A DNA stretch of 64,000 nt, taken from assembly GCF_009372235.1 (NCBI RefSeq), contig NZ_ML762920.1, positions 465,298 through 529,297 on the forward strand, given 5' to 3'. This document shows positions 55,077-64,000 of the stretch, one piece after another (positions within the stretch are counted from its first letter, which is position 1; each line of letters starts with the position of its first letter). The position numbers were made by a program, and so were the translations under genes. Below the pieces are notes generated by a model. That model had not been told where the DNA came from. It did no database searches and saw only the letters and a program-made list of their open reading frames with translations. The DNA comes from Dickeya oryzae. Lineage in GTDB: Bacteria; Pseudomonadota; Gammaproteobacteria; Enterobacterales; Enterobacteriaceae.

Positions 55077-55391
55077 TTATATCGTCATATTCATCACTTC
55101 CTGGTAGGCCGATACCAGCTTATTACGCACCTGAACACCCATTTGCAAAGCAATGGAAGCCTTCTGGTTATCAATCATCACGTCGTTCAGGGCAACCCCC
55201 GGTTTACCCAATGTAAACGCTTCGCCTTGTGCCTGAGCCTGCGTGCGTGTTTCGTTGATTTTCTCAATTGCAGCTTTTAGCTCACTGGCAAAACCAGACT
55301 GCGACGCCGCAGTGAAATCCGGTCCGCCGGCAGCTTTGGTTGCGGTAACCTGCATTTGCTGCAATACCGCATCAATACCCTGAATAGACAT
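55077..55391 (-). CDS. fliE: Flagellar hook-basal body protein FliE
   Basis: FliE is the small rod protein that joins the MS ring to the rod and is exported early. The 104-residue length is typical. The C-terminal segment VMIDNQKASIALQMGVQVRNKLVSAYQEVMNM is diagnostic, with conserved parts such as ASIALQMGVQVRNK. It is transcribed away from fliF, as in E. coli and Salmonella. Confidence 0.95.
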   Translation of the reverse strand: MSIQGIDAVLQQMQVTATKAAGGPDFTAASQSGFASELKAAIEKINETRTQAQAQGEAFTLGKPGVALNDVMIDNQKASIALQMGVQVRNKLVSAYQEVMNMTI

Positions 55392-55716
55392 GCCTTATTC
55401 CTCAACTAAAGATTGAGAACATAATAAAAATCAATAAATTACAAACATACACATATCAGAAAAAACGCTGGTAGCGTAGTTTATTTCGCATACATCTTTT
55501 TACCGGTTTACTACACTACCATATCGTTCAGGTAGTAAATCGTATAAATGACATTAAAAATGCCAGCTTATCGACCCATCAATTTTCGCGTTACGGAAAA
55601 TAATGGCATGCCGGTAAATGTCGTTGATGAGTTTTTATGATTGCGCAATCAGGGAGTTCTGTTTTGTTACGTTACAACGTTATCCATATCGTTCAGCAAC
55701 CAGGCAGAGATAGAGT
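55392..55716. promoter_or_regulatory. Divergent fliE / fliF control region
   Basis: The 325 bases between the divergent fliE and fliF genes must hold both class II promoters. TTTACTAC (55507-55514) and GTAGTAAA (55532-55539) form an inverted repeat that could be an operator. No sigma-28 promoter is visible, consistent with FlhDC/sigma-70 control (family knowledge). Confidence 0.5.
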
Positions 55717-57432
55717 ATGAACGCCTTAACATCCGGAGCCACTACCGGTGGGAAAAGCTTTGGCGAGATACTCAACCGTTTACGCGCCAATCCTAAAATC
55801 CCTTTGTTGATTGCGGCAGCAGCAACGATTGCTATTGTCGTCGCCCTGTCGTTGTGGGCTCGTGGCCCAGATTATCGTGTGCTCTATACCAATCTGAACG
55901 AGCGCGATGGTGGCAGTATTATTTCCGAACTGGGCAAAATGAATATCCCCTACCGCTTTGCGGAAAACGGTGCAGCCATTCTGGTCCCGGCAGACAAAGT
56001 TTATGACACCCGATTGAAACTGGCGCAGCAAGGTTTGCCGAAAGGGGGTGCCGTCGGTTTCGAACTGCTCGATCAAGAAAAATTCGGTATCAGCCAGTTC
56101 AGCGAGCAAATTAACTACCAGCGCGCCCTTGAAGGTGAACTGGCAAGAACCATGGAAACGCTGGGGCCAATCCAAAGCGCCCGCGTTCACCTGGCCATTC
56201 CTAAACCCTCGCTGTTCGTACGTGAGCAGAAATCTCCCTCTGCGGCGGTTACCGTCACACTGCAACCAGGTCGTGCACTGGATGATAGCCAAATCAACGC
56301 GATTACCTATCTCGTTTCCAGCAGTGTAGCCGGACTCCCAGCCGACAAGGTGACCGTTGTTGATCAGACTGGCAAACTGCTGACGCAAAACGATGGTTCA
56401 GGGCGCGATCTGAACGCCGCACAGTTGAAATATGCCAACGAGGTAGAAAGTAATTACCAACGTCGCATTGAAGCCATCCTGACACCGGTTGTTGGTGCGG
56501 GTAATGTACATGCGCAGGTCACAGCTCAAATCGATTTCGCCAATCGTGAGCAGACTGATGAACAATATCAACCGAACCAGACGCCGAATCAGGCCGCAGT
56601 ACGCTCCCAGCAAACTAGTCAGAGCGACCAGCGTGGTGGACCCAATGTAGGTGGTGTGCCTGGCGCGCTGTCTAATACCCCGACTCCTGCGCCGACAGCA
56701 CCTATTTCAACGCCGCCAGCAAATAATGCTAATAACGCAAACAATACCAATAACGCAAACAATGCTAATGCTGCGGGAAACAATACCCAAACATCGGCAA
56801 GCAATTCGGCAAACCAGACATTCAATAGCCGTCGCGACCAGACGATCAACTATGAAGTTGACCGTACTATCCGGCATACCAAACAAAGCACAGGGAGCGT
56901 CCAGCGTTTATCTGTCGCTGTTGTGGTTAACTACACACAAGGCGAGGATGGTAAACCAGCCGCGCTCAGCGATGAGCAGCTCAAGAAAATTGAAGCATTA
57001 GTCCGTGAATCGATGGGCTTTTCCAGTGACCGTGGTGACTCTGTCAACGTAGTCAACACGCCGTTCACCGTCACAGATACCTCTGCAGGTGAGCTGCCCT
57101 TCTGGAAGAAACAGGCATTCTTCGATCTGCTGATTGAAGCAGGCCGCTGGTTGCTGGTACTGATTGTCGGCTGGATTATGTATCGCAAACTGGTGCGTCC
57201 GCAGTTGCAAAAACGAGCTCAGATACAACAAGCCGCTGAGGCTGCTGCGGCGCTGCGTGGTCAGGATTCAGATGTCTCCGTCACCATCAGTGCAATGGAA
57301 GAGGAAATACAGAAGAAATCCGAACAGCGGGCTCACGCTGAGATGCACAGCCAGCGTATTCGTGAGCTAGCCGAGAATGATCCTCGCGTTGTCGCACTGG
57401 TAATTCGCCATTGGATGAGTAACGAACTATGA
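55717..57432 (+). CDS. fliF: Flagellar MS-ring protein FliF
   Basis: FliF forms the membrane/supramembrane ring that nucleates the basal body. The 571-residue protein has N- and C-terminal membrane helices (about 29-48 and 470-488), ring-building motifs ([20 protein letters not shown]) and a C-terminal FliG-binding tail ([13 protein letters not shown]). Residues about 330-365 form a low-complexity Asn/Ala/Thr linker (NNANNANNTNNANNAN) in the periplasmic region, where Salmonella FliF also has a variable loop. It overlaps fliG by four bases (ATGA). Confidence 0.97.
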   Translation: MNALTSGATTGGKSFGEILNRLRANPKIPLLIAAAATIAIVVALSLWARGPDYRVLYTNLNERDGGSIISELGKMNIPYRFAENGAAILVPADKVYDTRLKLAQQGLPKGGAVGFELLDQEKFGISQFSEQINYQRALEGELARTMETLGPIQSARVHLAIPKPSLFVREQKSPSAAVTVTLQPGRALDDSQINAITYLVSSSVAGLPADKVTVVDQTGKLLTQNDGSGRDLNAAQLKYANEVESNYQRRIEAILTPVVGAGNVHAQVTAQIDFANREQTDEQYQPNQTPNQAAVRSQQTSQSDQRGGPNVGGVPGALSNTPTPAPTAPISTPPANNANNANNTNNANNANAAGNNTQTSASNSANQTFNSRRDQTINYEVDRTIRHTKQSTGSVQRLSVAVVVNYTQGEDGKPAALSDEQLKKIEALVRESMGFSSDRGDSVNVVNTPFTVTDTSAGELPFWKKQAFFDLLIEAGRWLLVLIVGWIMYRKLVRPQLQKRAQIQQAAEAAAALRGQDSDVSVTISAMEEEIQKKSEQRAHAEMHSQRIRELAENDPRVVALVIRHWMSNEL

Positions 57433-58421
57433 GTCTGACAGGTACAGAAAAAAGCGCCGTCTTGTTAATGACCATCGGCGAAGATCGTGCAGCGGAAGTT
57501 TTTACGCACCTTTCGACGCGTGAAGTACAGCACCTTAGTACTGCGATGGCCAACATGAAGCAAGTCTCTCAATCCGAGTTGCTGGAAGTATTGCGCGAGT
57601 TTGATCTTGAAGCCGAGCAGTATGCCGCATTAGGTGTCAACGCCGGCGAATATCTGCGCTCTGTGCTGGTTAAAGCACTGGGTGAAGAACGCGCCTCTAG
57701 CCTGCTGGAAGACATTCTTGAAAGCAAAGAAACGTCTTCTGGTATGGAAACGCTCAACTTCATGGAACCGCAAAGCGCGGCCGACCTTATTCGCGACGAA
57801 CACCCGCAGATTATCGCGACCATCCTGGTGCACCTCAAGCGTGCACAGGCAGCAGATATTCTGGCGCATTTCGATGAGCGTATGCGTAACGATGTCATGT
57901 TGCGTATCGCTACCTTTGGTGGGGTGCAGCCATCAGCATTGGCGGAATTGACCGAAGTGCTTAATGGGCTGTTGGATGGTCAAAACCTCAAACGCAGTAA
58001 GATGGGCGGTGTACGTACTGCAGCGGAAATCATCAACCTGATGAAAACGCAGCACGAAGAAGCCGTTATCGATGCGGTACGCGAATTCGACGGCGAACTG
58101 GCACAAAAAATTATCGACGAAATGTTCCTGTTCGAAAACCTCGTGGAAGTGGACGACCGCAGTATCCAGCGTCTGCTGCAGGAAGTGGAATCCGAGTCTT
58201 TGCTGATTGCCCTGAAAGGCGCCGATCAGCCATTGCGCGAGAAGTTCCTGCGCAACATGTCGCAGCGTGCGGCAGAAATTCTGCGCGACGATCTGGCAAC
58301 CCGTGGCCCAGTACGTATGTCTCAGGTGGAAAACGAACAGAAAGCCATTCTGCTTATTGTGCGTCGTCTGGCTGACAGCGGAGAAATGATTATCGGTGGT
58401 GGTGATGACGCGTTTGTCTAA
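57429..58421 (+). CDS. fliG: Flagellar motor switch protein FliG
   Basis: FliG couples the stator to rotation. The 330-residue protein has the FliF-binding N-terminal domain, the middle domain with the conserved EHPQ motif ([16 protein letters not shown]) and the C-terminal charged torque helix ([21 protein letters not shown]). The length equals that of enteric FliG. It overlaps fliF and fliH. Confidence 0.97.
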   Translation: MSLTGTEKSAVLLMTIGEDRAAEVFTHLSTREVQHLSTAMANMKQVSQSELLEVLREFDLEAEQYAALGVNAGEYLRSVLVKALGEERASSLLEDILESKETSSGMETLNFMEPQSAADLIRDEHPQIIATILVHLKRAQAADILAHFDERMRNDVMLRIATFGGVQPSALAELTEVLNGLLDGQNLKRSKMGGVRTAAEIINLMKTQHEEAVIDAVREFDGELAQKIIDEMFLFENLVEVDDRSIQRLLQEVESESLLIALKGADQPLREKFLRNMSQRAAEILRDDLATRGPVRMSQVENEQKAILLIVRRLADSGEMIIGGGDDAFV

Positions 58422-59157
58422 TTCTTCCAGTGATCTTGACTGGCAACCGTGGAAGTTGGATGACCTTTCCGCTCCTGCCGCCCCCGCAGTGAAAGAGGCG
58501 GCAGTACCGGCTGCGCCCTCTTCCGCTTCAGCCCCGATGTCATCAGAAGAGGATAACGGCTTTTTTGCCATGTCTGATTTCCAGCAACCACAGGATGACC
58601 TGGCAACGTTACGCGAACAAGTGCTGCAACAGGCTCGGGAAACCGGGTTTGCTGAAGGCAAGCAGCAAGGATACGCCGCCGGTTATCAGGATGGACTCCA
58701 GGCAGGTACACAGCAGGGCTTGCAAAACGCTACCCAGCAGCAGCAGCCGGTTATTGCCCAGATGCAGCAAATGGTCAATGAATTCCAGCAAACATTGGAT
58801 TCTCTTGACAGCGTCATCGTTTCACGGCTGATGCAACTGGCTTTAACCGCCGCCAGGCAGGTCATTGGACAGTCGCCGGTTTGTGACGGAACCGCATTAA
58901 TGGGGCAAATACAGCAACTTATCCAGCAAGAGCCGATGTTTAGCGGTAAGCCGCAGTTGCGGGTGCACCCTTCAGATCTGGAAATGGTGGAGCAACACCT
59001 CGGCCCAACCCTCAGTCTGCATGGCTGGCGGTTATTGGCGGATAATCAGTTACACCCCGGTGGATGCAAAGTCAGCGCTGAAGAAGGTGATCTCGACGCG
59101 AGTATTGCCACACGCTGGCATGAACTTTGCCGACTGGCCGCACCGGGAGAACTTTGA
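58405..59157 (+). CDS. fliH: Flagellar assembly protein FliH
   Basis: FliH binds and regulates the FliI ATPase and ties it to the C ring. The 250-residue protein has a variable acidic N-terminus, the glycine-zipper repeats ([20 protein letters not shown]) and a conserved C-terminal half ([37 protein letters not shown]). The ATG at 58405 overlaps the end of fliG by 17 bases; a GTG three codons earlier is possible. Confidence 0.95.
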   Translation: MTRLSNSSSDLDWQPWKLDDLSAPAAPAVKEAAVPAAPSSASAPMSSEEDNGFFAMSDFQQPQDDLATLREQVLQQARETGFAEGKQQGYAAGYQDGLQAGTQQGLQNATQQQQPVIAQMQQMVNEFQQTLDSLDSVIVSRLMQLALTAARQVIGQSPVCDGTALMGQIQQLIQQEPMFSGKPQLRVHPSDLEMVEQHLGPTLSLHGWRLLADNQLHPGGCKVSAEEGDLDASIATRWHELCRLAAPGEL

Positions 59158-60527
59158 TGACAGTGCGTCTCTCCCGTTGGCTTTCTTCCATTGATGCATT
59201 TGAGAAACGCATCATCAATACGCCTTCAATACGCCGTTACGGACGGCTAACGCGGGCAACGGGATTGGTGCTTGAAGCAACTGGCCTTCATATGCCATTA
59301 GGCTCAACCTGTTTGATTGAACGGCAAACCGGCAATCAGGTTGACGAAGTTGAAAGTGAAGTCGTCGGATTTAATGGCCAGAAATTGTTCCTGATGCCAC
59401 TTGAAGAAGTCGAGGGCATCATCCCAGGTGCTCGTGTCTACGAACGCGTTGGCCTGACCGGTAGCAGCCAGGGTAAACAATTGCCATTAGGCCCGGCATT
59501 GCTGGGACGAGTGCTGGATGGCAGCGCCAAACCACTGGATGGCCTACCGACGCCAGATACCGGCTATAGTGCTCCGTTGGTAACAGCACCGTTTAACCCT
59601 CTCCAGCGCACGCCCATCGAACATGTGCTGGACGTGGGTGTTCGGGCCATTAATGCCTTGCTGACCGTTGGTCGAGGTCAACGTATGGGGCTTTTCGCTG
59701 GCTCCGGCGTGGGTAAAAGTGTGCTACTCGGTATGATGGCGCGCTATACTCAAGCTGATGTTATTGTTGTTGGGCTGATCGGGGAGCGAGGACGCGAAGT
59801 CAAAGACTTCATTGAAAACATTCTCGGTACCGAAGGGCTCGCCCGCTCGGTGGTGATCGCAGCACCAGCAGACGTCTCTCCCCTGCTGCGTATGCAGGGT
59901 GCGGCTTATGCTACACGTATCGCAGAAGATTTCCGCGATCGTGGACATCATGTATTGTTAATTATGGATTCGCTGACGCGTTATGCGATGGCTCAGCGTG
60001 AAATCGCGCTGGCAATTGGCGAACCACCGGCAACTAAAGGTTATCCGCCTTCGGTTTTCGCAAAACTGCCTGCGCTGGTAGAACGTGCGGGTAACGGTAT
60101 TTCAGGCGGCGGCTCGATCACTGCGTTTTATACAGTGTTGACCGAGGGCGACGATCAGCAAGATCCGATAGCTGATTCAGCCCGTGCAATTCTGGACGGC
60201 CACATTGTGTTGTCCCGCCAGTTGGCAGAATCCGGGCATTATCCGGCTATTGATATAGAGGCATCGATTAGTCGTGCTATGACGGCGTTAATCGATGAGA
60301 ACCATTATTCTGCGGTGAGGCAGTTCAAACAGTCGTTATCCAGTTATCAGCGCAATCGTGACCTGATTAGCGTTGGTGCCTATGCCGCGGGTAGTGACCC
60401 GATGCTTGATCGGGCAATACAGCTGTATCCGCAAATGCAACATTTTTTGCAGCAGGGAATGTTTGAGCGCAGTTCGTTTGATGAAGCCTGTCAGGCACTC
60501 AATAACATTTTCCCGTATAATAGATAG
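59157..60527 (+). CDS. fliI: Flagellum-specific ATP synthase FliI
   Basis: FliI is the hexameric ATPase of the flagellar export apparatus. The 456-residue protein has the Walker A motif AGSGVGKS (181-188), the [15 protein letters not shown] segment and the Walker B aspartate in [16 protein letters not shown]. The start is the ATG overlapping the TGA of fliH at 59157; a longer frame begins inside fliH. Length and sequence match E. coli FliI. Confidence 0.97.
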   Translation: MTVRLSRWLSSIDAFEKRIINTPSIRRYGRLTRATGLVLEATGLHMPLGSTCLIERQTGNQVDEVESEVVGFNGQKLFLMPLEEVEGIIPGARVYERVGLTGSSQGKQLPLGPALLGRVLDGSAKPLDGLPTPDTGYSAPLVTAPFNPLQRTPIEHVLDVGVRAINALLTVGRGQRMGLFAGSGVGKSVLLGMMARYTQADVIVVGLIGERGREVKDFIENILGTEGLARSVVIAAPADVSPLLRMQGAAYATRIAEDFRDRGHHVLLIMDSLTRYAMAQREIALAIGEPPATKGYPPSVFAKLPALVERAGNGISGGGSITAFYTVLTEGDDQQDPIADSARAILDGHIVLSRQLAESGHYPAIDIEASISRAMTALIDENHYSAVRQFKQSLSSYQRNRDLISVGAYAAGSDPMLDRAIQLYPQMQHFLQQGMFERSSFDEACQALNNIFPYNR

Positions 60528-60535
60528 GAGGGCGA

Positions 60536-60976
60536 ATGAGTACTCAGTCCACCTTCATCATGCTCCGTGATTTGGCTCAAAAGGAAGTCGATGCGGCGAC
60601 AACGCATCTGGGCCAGGTGCAAAAAGCCTATTCACAGTCTGAACAGCAATTGAATATGTTGTTAGACTACCATGATGATTATCGCCAACGGCTCAACGAT
60701 TCGATGACCGAAGGTATGGCCAATACCGCCTGGCAGAACTATCAGCAATTTATTTTGACTCTGGAAAAAGCGATTGAGCAGCATCAGAATCAGTTATTAA
60801 ATTGGTCTTCTCGTTTGGATCAGGCGATGAAAGCCTGGCAGCAAAAGCAACAACGATTAAATGCATTTAGTACGCTGCAACAACGCGAACAAACCAAAAT
60901 GCTGGCACACGAAAATCGCCTGGAACAAAAGCGGATGGATGAGTTCGCCCAACGTGCATCAATGAGGAAAACATAA
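60536..60976 (+). CDS. fliJ: Flagellar export chaperone FliJ
   Basis: FliJ is the coiled-coil stalk of the FliH-FliI ATPase complex. The 146-residue, almost entirely helical protein has heptad patterns throughout and ends in RLEQKRMDEFAQRASMRK, the conserved FliJ tail. AGGAGG precedes the ATG, eight bases after the fliI stop. Confidence 0.94.
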   Translation: MSTQSTFIMLRDLAQKEVDAATTHLGQVQKAYSQSEQQLNMLLDYHDDYRQRLNDSMTEGMANTAWQNYQQFILTLEKAIEQHQNQLLNWSSRLDQAMKAWQQKQQRLNAFSTLQQREQTKMLAHENRLEQKRMDEFAQRASMRKT

Positions 60977-60978
60977 TT

Positions 60979-62304
60979 ATGAACTTGCCAGCAATGACAA
61001 CCACTACAACGATTGACGCAAGCAGCACGACTCCCCCTCAGGGGAACTCTCTACTTGCGCTGCTGGGCAAGGATCAACTGCCAGAGAATTTTGTGCAATT
61101 ACTATCGCAAAAACTCTCTGCAACGCAATCCGCCAAGAAAGCGGGCATCAGTGATCAGGAAGCGGCTGAATTCAAAGATGCTCTCGCAAAGAGTGGTATT
61201 GAGGCGAACAGTGATGAATTAAATGCCATCCTGACCGCCTTGGCCAAAGGAACGCTGACACTAAGTGATCTACAGTCGGGTAATTCCCTTGAGTCGCTCC
61301 TGGCAAAAGCGCAGAAAAAAGACAGCGTAAAAGACGAAAAAACAACGAATACCGATGCATTAGCGATGCAGGCGTTGTTTGCGATGATTCCGGCGCAGAC
61401 TTCTGCTCAGGGGAAATTAGCCACTGACGGTACAGGCTCAGCGCAATCTGTATCTGATGCACTGGATGTACTGAAAAATGGTAAAGGTGACAACAGTGTT
61501 CTGAGCTCGTTAATCAGCTCAACGAAAAACACTGACACATCAGCACAAGGCAATTTTGCGCTGAACGCCTCTACAACAGCGACAAATAACGCCGGCTCAA
61601 CACTGTCTGGCACCGGTGCATCCGTTGCTGCTGCCCAGAATGCCGGATTACGCGCCACTGACAATAGCTACGATCAATCCAAAGAGAATGCTTTGCTGGT
61701 ATCGCGTAAAGAAGACCGTGCCAGCAACCCGATTGCCGATACAGGCGCACACTCGTCATTACAAGCACTATCTACATTGTTTGCCAGTAATGCGACGCCA
61801 ACCCAACCGGCCGCACAGCATGTCACCAGCCAGATTAATGCGCCTTTGGGTACTCAACAGTGGAATGATGCACTGGGTCAGCAAGTTGTCATGTTTACCC
61901 GTAACGGGCAGCAGACAGCAGAACTGAAGTTGCATCCGGAAGAACTCGGTTCACTGCATATTACGTTGAAAATCGAAGATAATCAGGCTCAGATTCATCT
62001 GGTCTCTGGCAATAGTCAGGTGCGTTCCGCACTGGAATCCGCTCTCCCCCATCTGCGCAATGCGATGGCTGAGAATGGTATCAACCTGGGACAAAGCAGC
62101 GTAGGCTCAGATGCCAGTAGCTGGCAGCAGTCTCAGCAGCAGGTGGCAAGTAATGCCAACGGGAATGGCAGCGGCAACGCTTCGTCTTACCAACAGCAAT
62201 TTGGTCAACCTGATCGTACCGGCGCTGAAGCGGAAACACTGACTGTACCAGCACAGTTACAATCAATGGTAACGGGGCTTAATGGCGTTGATATCTTTGC
62301 CTAA
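60979..62304 (+). CDS. fliK: Flagellar hook-length control protein FliK
   Basis: FliK measures hook length and switches export from rod/hook to filament substrates. The 441-residue protein has an extended Ser/Thr/Ala-rich ruler region and the compact C-terminal switch domain, with LGQQVVMFTRNGQQTAELKLHPEELG and the QVRSALESALPHLRNAMAENGI segment (parts quoted below 20 residues each: AELKLHPEELGSLHI, LPHLRNAMAENGINL). The length is within the enteric range. The ATG is two bases after the fliJ stop. Confidence 0.95.
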   Translation: MNLPAMTTTTTIDASSTTPPQGNSLLALLGKDQLPENFVQLLSQKLSATQSAKKAGISDQEAAEFKDALAKSGIEANSDELNAILTALAKGTLTLSDLQSGNSLESLLAKAQKKDSVKDEKTTNTDALAMQALFAMIPAQTSAQGKLATDGTGSAQSVSDALDVLKNGKGDNSVLSSLISSTKNTDTSAQGNFALNASTTATNNAGSTLSGTGASVAAAQNAGLRATDNSYDQSKENALLVSRKEDRASNPIADTGAHSSLQALSTLFASNATPTQPAAQHVTSQINAPLGTQQWNDALGQQVVMFTRNGQQTAELKLHPEELGSLHITLKIEDNQAQIHLVSGNSQVRSALESALPHLRNAMAENGINLGQSSVGSDASSWQQSQQQVASNANGNGSGNASSYQQQFGQPDRTGAEAETLTVPAQLQSMVTGLNGVDIFA

Positions 62305-62385
62305 TGAAAAAGTTAACGCTTTTTTTATTGTTTATTCATTGTATTGAAGCGGTGAATAGGCAGGATAATCATGATATCACGCATT

Positions 62386-62414
62386 TATCTCATGGCTAAC
62401 ATTGCCATGAGATA
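62386..62414 (+). promoter_or_regulatory. Perfect hairpin between fliK and fliL
   Basis: TATCTCATGGC (62386-62396) is perfectly complementary to GCCATGAGATA (62404-62414), with a TAACATT loop. No T-run follows. It ends 23 bases before the TTG start of fliL, leaving the AACAGGA ribosome site free. A weaker AAAAAG/CTTTTT hairpin with T-run lies just after fliK (62307-62326). Confidence 0.7.
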
Positions 62415-62437
62415 CTGATAAATAACAGGATACATCA

Positions 62438-62926
62438 TTGGCTACGTCTAATAAGAAAGCCCAGTCAGGTGGTAAAAAACGCTCCCTCTGGCTGATAATC
62501 TTGATTGTTATCGCCCTGGCAGCTACAGCAGGGGCGGGTGCTGGCTGGTGGTTCTTGAATCATAAAAAAACCGAGACGGCATCCAGCGAGCCGCCTCCGC
62601 CGCCGGCACCTGTATTCATGCCGTTGGATACATTCACCGTTAACTTGTTATCCCCAGATAACAACCCGGATCGGGTGTTGTACGTGGGCATTACCCTGCG
62701 ACTGCCGGATGAAGCAACCCGTGCACGCCTGACGAACTATCTGCCGGAAATTCGCAGTCGTTTGATTATGCTGTTTTCCCGCCAGAGCTCATCTGTTCTG
62801 GCAACGGAACAAGGTAAACAAAAGCTGGTTGAAGATATCAAGCAGGTATTAAGCCCACCGCTGGTCCCTGGACAACCTAACCAGGTCGTCAGCGATGTCC
62901 TGTTCACTGCTTTTATTTTGCGGTAA
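62438..62926 (+). CDS. fliL: Flagellar basal body-associated protein FliL
   Basis: FliL is a single-pass inner-membrane protein that surrounds or supports the stator units. The 162-residue protein has a Lys-rich cytoplasmic start, one membrane helix (about 18-38, [20 protein letters not shown]) and a periplasmic stomatin-like domain ([20 protein letters not shown]). It starts with TTG at 62438, with AACAGGA eight bases upstream; no ATG in this frame would keep the membrane helix. It is followed by fliM after five bases. Confidence 0.94.
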   Translation: MATSNKKAQSGGKKRSLWLIILIVIALAATAGAGAGWWFLNHKKTETASSEPPPPPAPVFMPLDTFTVNLLSPDNNPDRVLYVGITLRLPDEATRARLTNYLPEIRSRLIMLFSRQSSSVLATEQGKQKLVEDIKQVLSPPLVPGQPNQVVSDVLFTAFILR

Positions 62927-62931
62927 TCACT

Positions 62932-63948
62932 ATGGGTGACAGCATTCTTTCACAAGCAGAGATCGATGCTCTGCTAAACGGTGACAGTGGTGATAGCAGC
63001 GCTGATGCCAGCAACGCCGCTTCCCAAAAAGATGGGGATGTTAAGCCCTATGATCCCAATACACAGCGACGCGTTATCCGTGAGCGTCTGCAAGCGCTGG
63101 AGATCATCAACGAGCGTTTCGCGCGCCAATTCCGTATGGGCTTGTTTAACCTGCTTCGTCGTAGCCCTGATATTACCGTTGGTGCCATCAAGATTCAGCC
63201 GTATCATGAGTTTGCACGTAACCTGCCGGTTCCAACCAACCTCAACCTGATACACCTGAAGCCCTTGCGTGGCACTGCGCTATTCGTATTTTCACCCAGT
63301 CTGGTTTTCATTGCCGTCGACAACCTGTTTGGTGGCGATGGTCGTTTTCCCACCAAGGTTGAAGGCCGAGAATTTACACATACCGAGCAGCGCGTAGTGC
63401 GTCGCATGCTGAAACTGGCCCTCGAATCCTACAGTGACGCCTGGAACGCGATTTACAAGCTGGATGTGGAGTATGTGCGTTCGGAAATGCAGGTAAAATT
63501 CACCAATATCACCACGTCGCCAAACGATATCGTGGTAACTACCCCTTTCCATCTGGAAATTGGTACGCTGACCGGTGAATTCAGCATCTGTATTCCATTC
63601 TCCATGATTGAACCTTTACGCGAATTGCTCGCCAACCCGCCGCTGGAAAACTCGCAGCAAGAAGACCAGCATTGGCGTGAAACATTGGCAAAACAGGTGC
63701 AGCACTCAGAGTTAGAGCTGGTTGCTAACTTTGTTGACATTCCGGTTCGACTGTCAAAGGTATTAAAACTCAAGCCCGGAGATATTTTGCCGATTGATAA
63801 ACCTGAACGCCTGGTGGCACATGTGGATGGCGTGCCTGTATTGACATGCCAGTACGGTACGTTAGATGGTCAGTATGCCTTGCGTGTTGAACACTTGATT
63901 AACCCCATTTTAAATTCTCTGAATGACGAGGAACCGCTCAATGAGTGA
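62932..63948 (+). CDS. fliM: Flagellar motor switch protein FliM
   Basis: FliM is the C-ring protein that receives CheY-P. The 338-residue protein has the CheY-binding N-terminal peptide (ILSQAEIDALLNGD), the middle domain that binds FliG and the C-terminal SpoA-like domain (LKLKPGDILPIDKPERLVA). The length matches E. coli. It overlaps fliN by 8 bases. Confidence 0.97.
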   Translation: MGDSILSQAEIDALLNGDSGDSSADASNAASQKDGDVKPYDPNTQRRVIRERLQALEIINERFARQFRMGLFNLLRRSPDITVGAIKIQPYHEFARNLPVPTNLNLIHLKPLRGTALFVFSPSLVFIAVDNLFGGDGRFPTKVEGREFTHTEQRVVRRMLKLALESYSDAWNAIYKLDVEYVRSEMQVKFTNITTSPNDIVVTTPFHLEIGTLTGEFSICIPFSMIEPLRELLANPPLENSQQEDQHWRETLAKQVQHSELELVANFVDIPVRLSKVLKLKPGDILPIDKPERLVAHVDGVPVLTCQYGTLDGQYALRVEHLINPILNSLNDEEPLNE

Positions 63949-64000
63949 CATCAAGAAACCGTCCGAAGAAACGGATTCCGTGGACGATCTGTGGGCTGAT
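63941..64000 (+). CDS. fliN: Flagellar motor switch protein FliN, N-terminal fragment
   Basis: The first 20 codons (MSDIKKPSEETDSVDDLWAD) of a gene that overlaps the fliM end, as fliN does in E. coli, and whose start resembles E. coli FliN (acidic, with DDLWAD). The rest lies beyond the window. Confidence 0.88.
   Translation, partial: MSDIKKPSEETDSVDDLWAD

Overview
The window looks like the chromosome of a soft-rot enterobacterium, most likely Dickeya or a close Pectobacteriaceae relative. The housekeeping proteins (RNase E, RluC, PyrC, FabA, OpgGH, LpxL, MatP) are close to but clearly distinct from those of E. coli. A KdgR-like operator, typical of pectinolytic enterics, precedes one gene. 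All calls were made by reading the sequence and recalling protein families; no database search was run.

Layout. 1-14 kb: ordinary core genes (yceF end, rluC, rne, an ABM monooxygenase, pyrC, LexA-controlled dinI, bssS, yceJ-yceI, trhO, an old-yellow-enzyme gene, lpxL, mdtG). 14-18.2 kb: the opgGH osmoregulated periplasmic glucan operon. 18.6-20.7 kb: a His/Met-rich DUF2946 gene and a PepSY membrane protein, a likely copper-related pair separated by a short tandem repeat. 20.9-25.1 kb: a chemoreceptor and a gene-poor stretch with MITE-like repeats, a ribbon-helix-helix regulator, a decayed PDZ fragment and a small OrtT/GhoT-type membrane toxin. 25.3-29.3 kb: matP, lonH, fabA (with FadR- and FabR-like operators) and an RpiB/LacAB-type isomerase behind a KdgR-like box. 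29.46 kb: tRNA-Ser(GGA), whose terminator seeds three tandem copies of a roughly 170-bp repeat. 30.4-32.9 kb: a second chemoreceptor and phoH.

33.5-64 kb is a flagellar region: fliZ-fliA, an AT-rich biosynthetic island of eleven tightly packed genes, a large methyltransferase-TPR-OGT protein, two tandem flagellin genes, a dead IS5-family transposase, then fliDST, fliE and fliFGHIJKLMN (fliN cut by the window end). Sigma-28 promoters with the exact TAAA-N15-(GCCGATAA-like) layout precede both fliC genes and fliD.

The most interesting unit is the island at 35.2-45.8 kb. It encodes a VioA-like sugar aminotransferase, a NeuD/PglD-type acyltransferase, an acyl carrier protein, two FabG-like reductases, a split transketolase, an AMP-forming ligase, LuxE-like and LuxC-like fatty-acid reductase components, and a glycosyltransferase. 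Together with the OGT-type protein beside fliC it probably makes and attaches an unusual acyl-amino-sugar to flagellin. The combination of LuxC/LuxE aldehyde formation with a ThDP-dependent C2-transfer enzyme suggests a chemistry that I cannot match to a described pathway.
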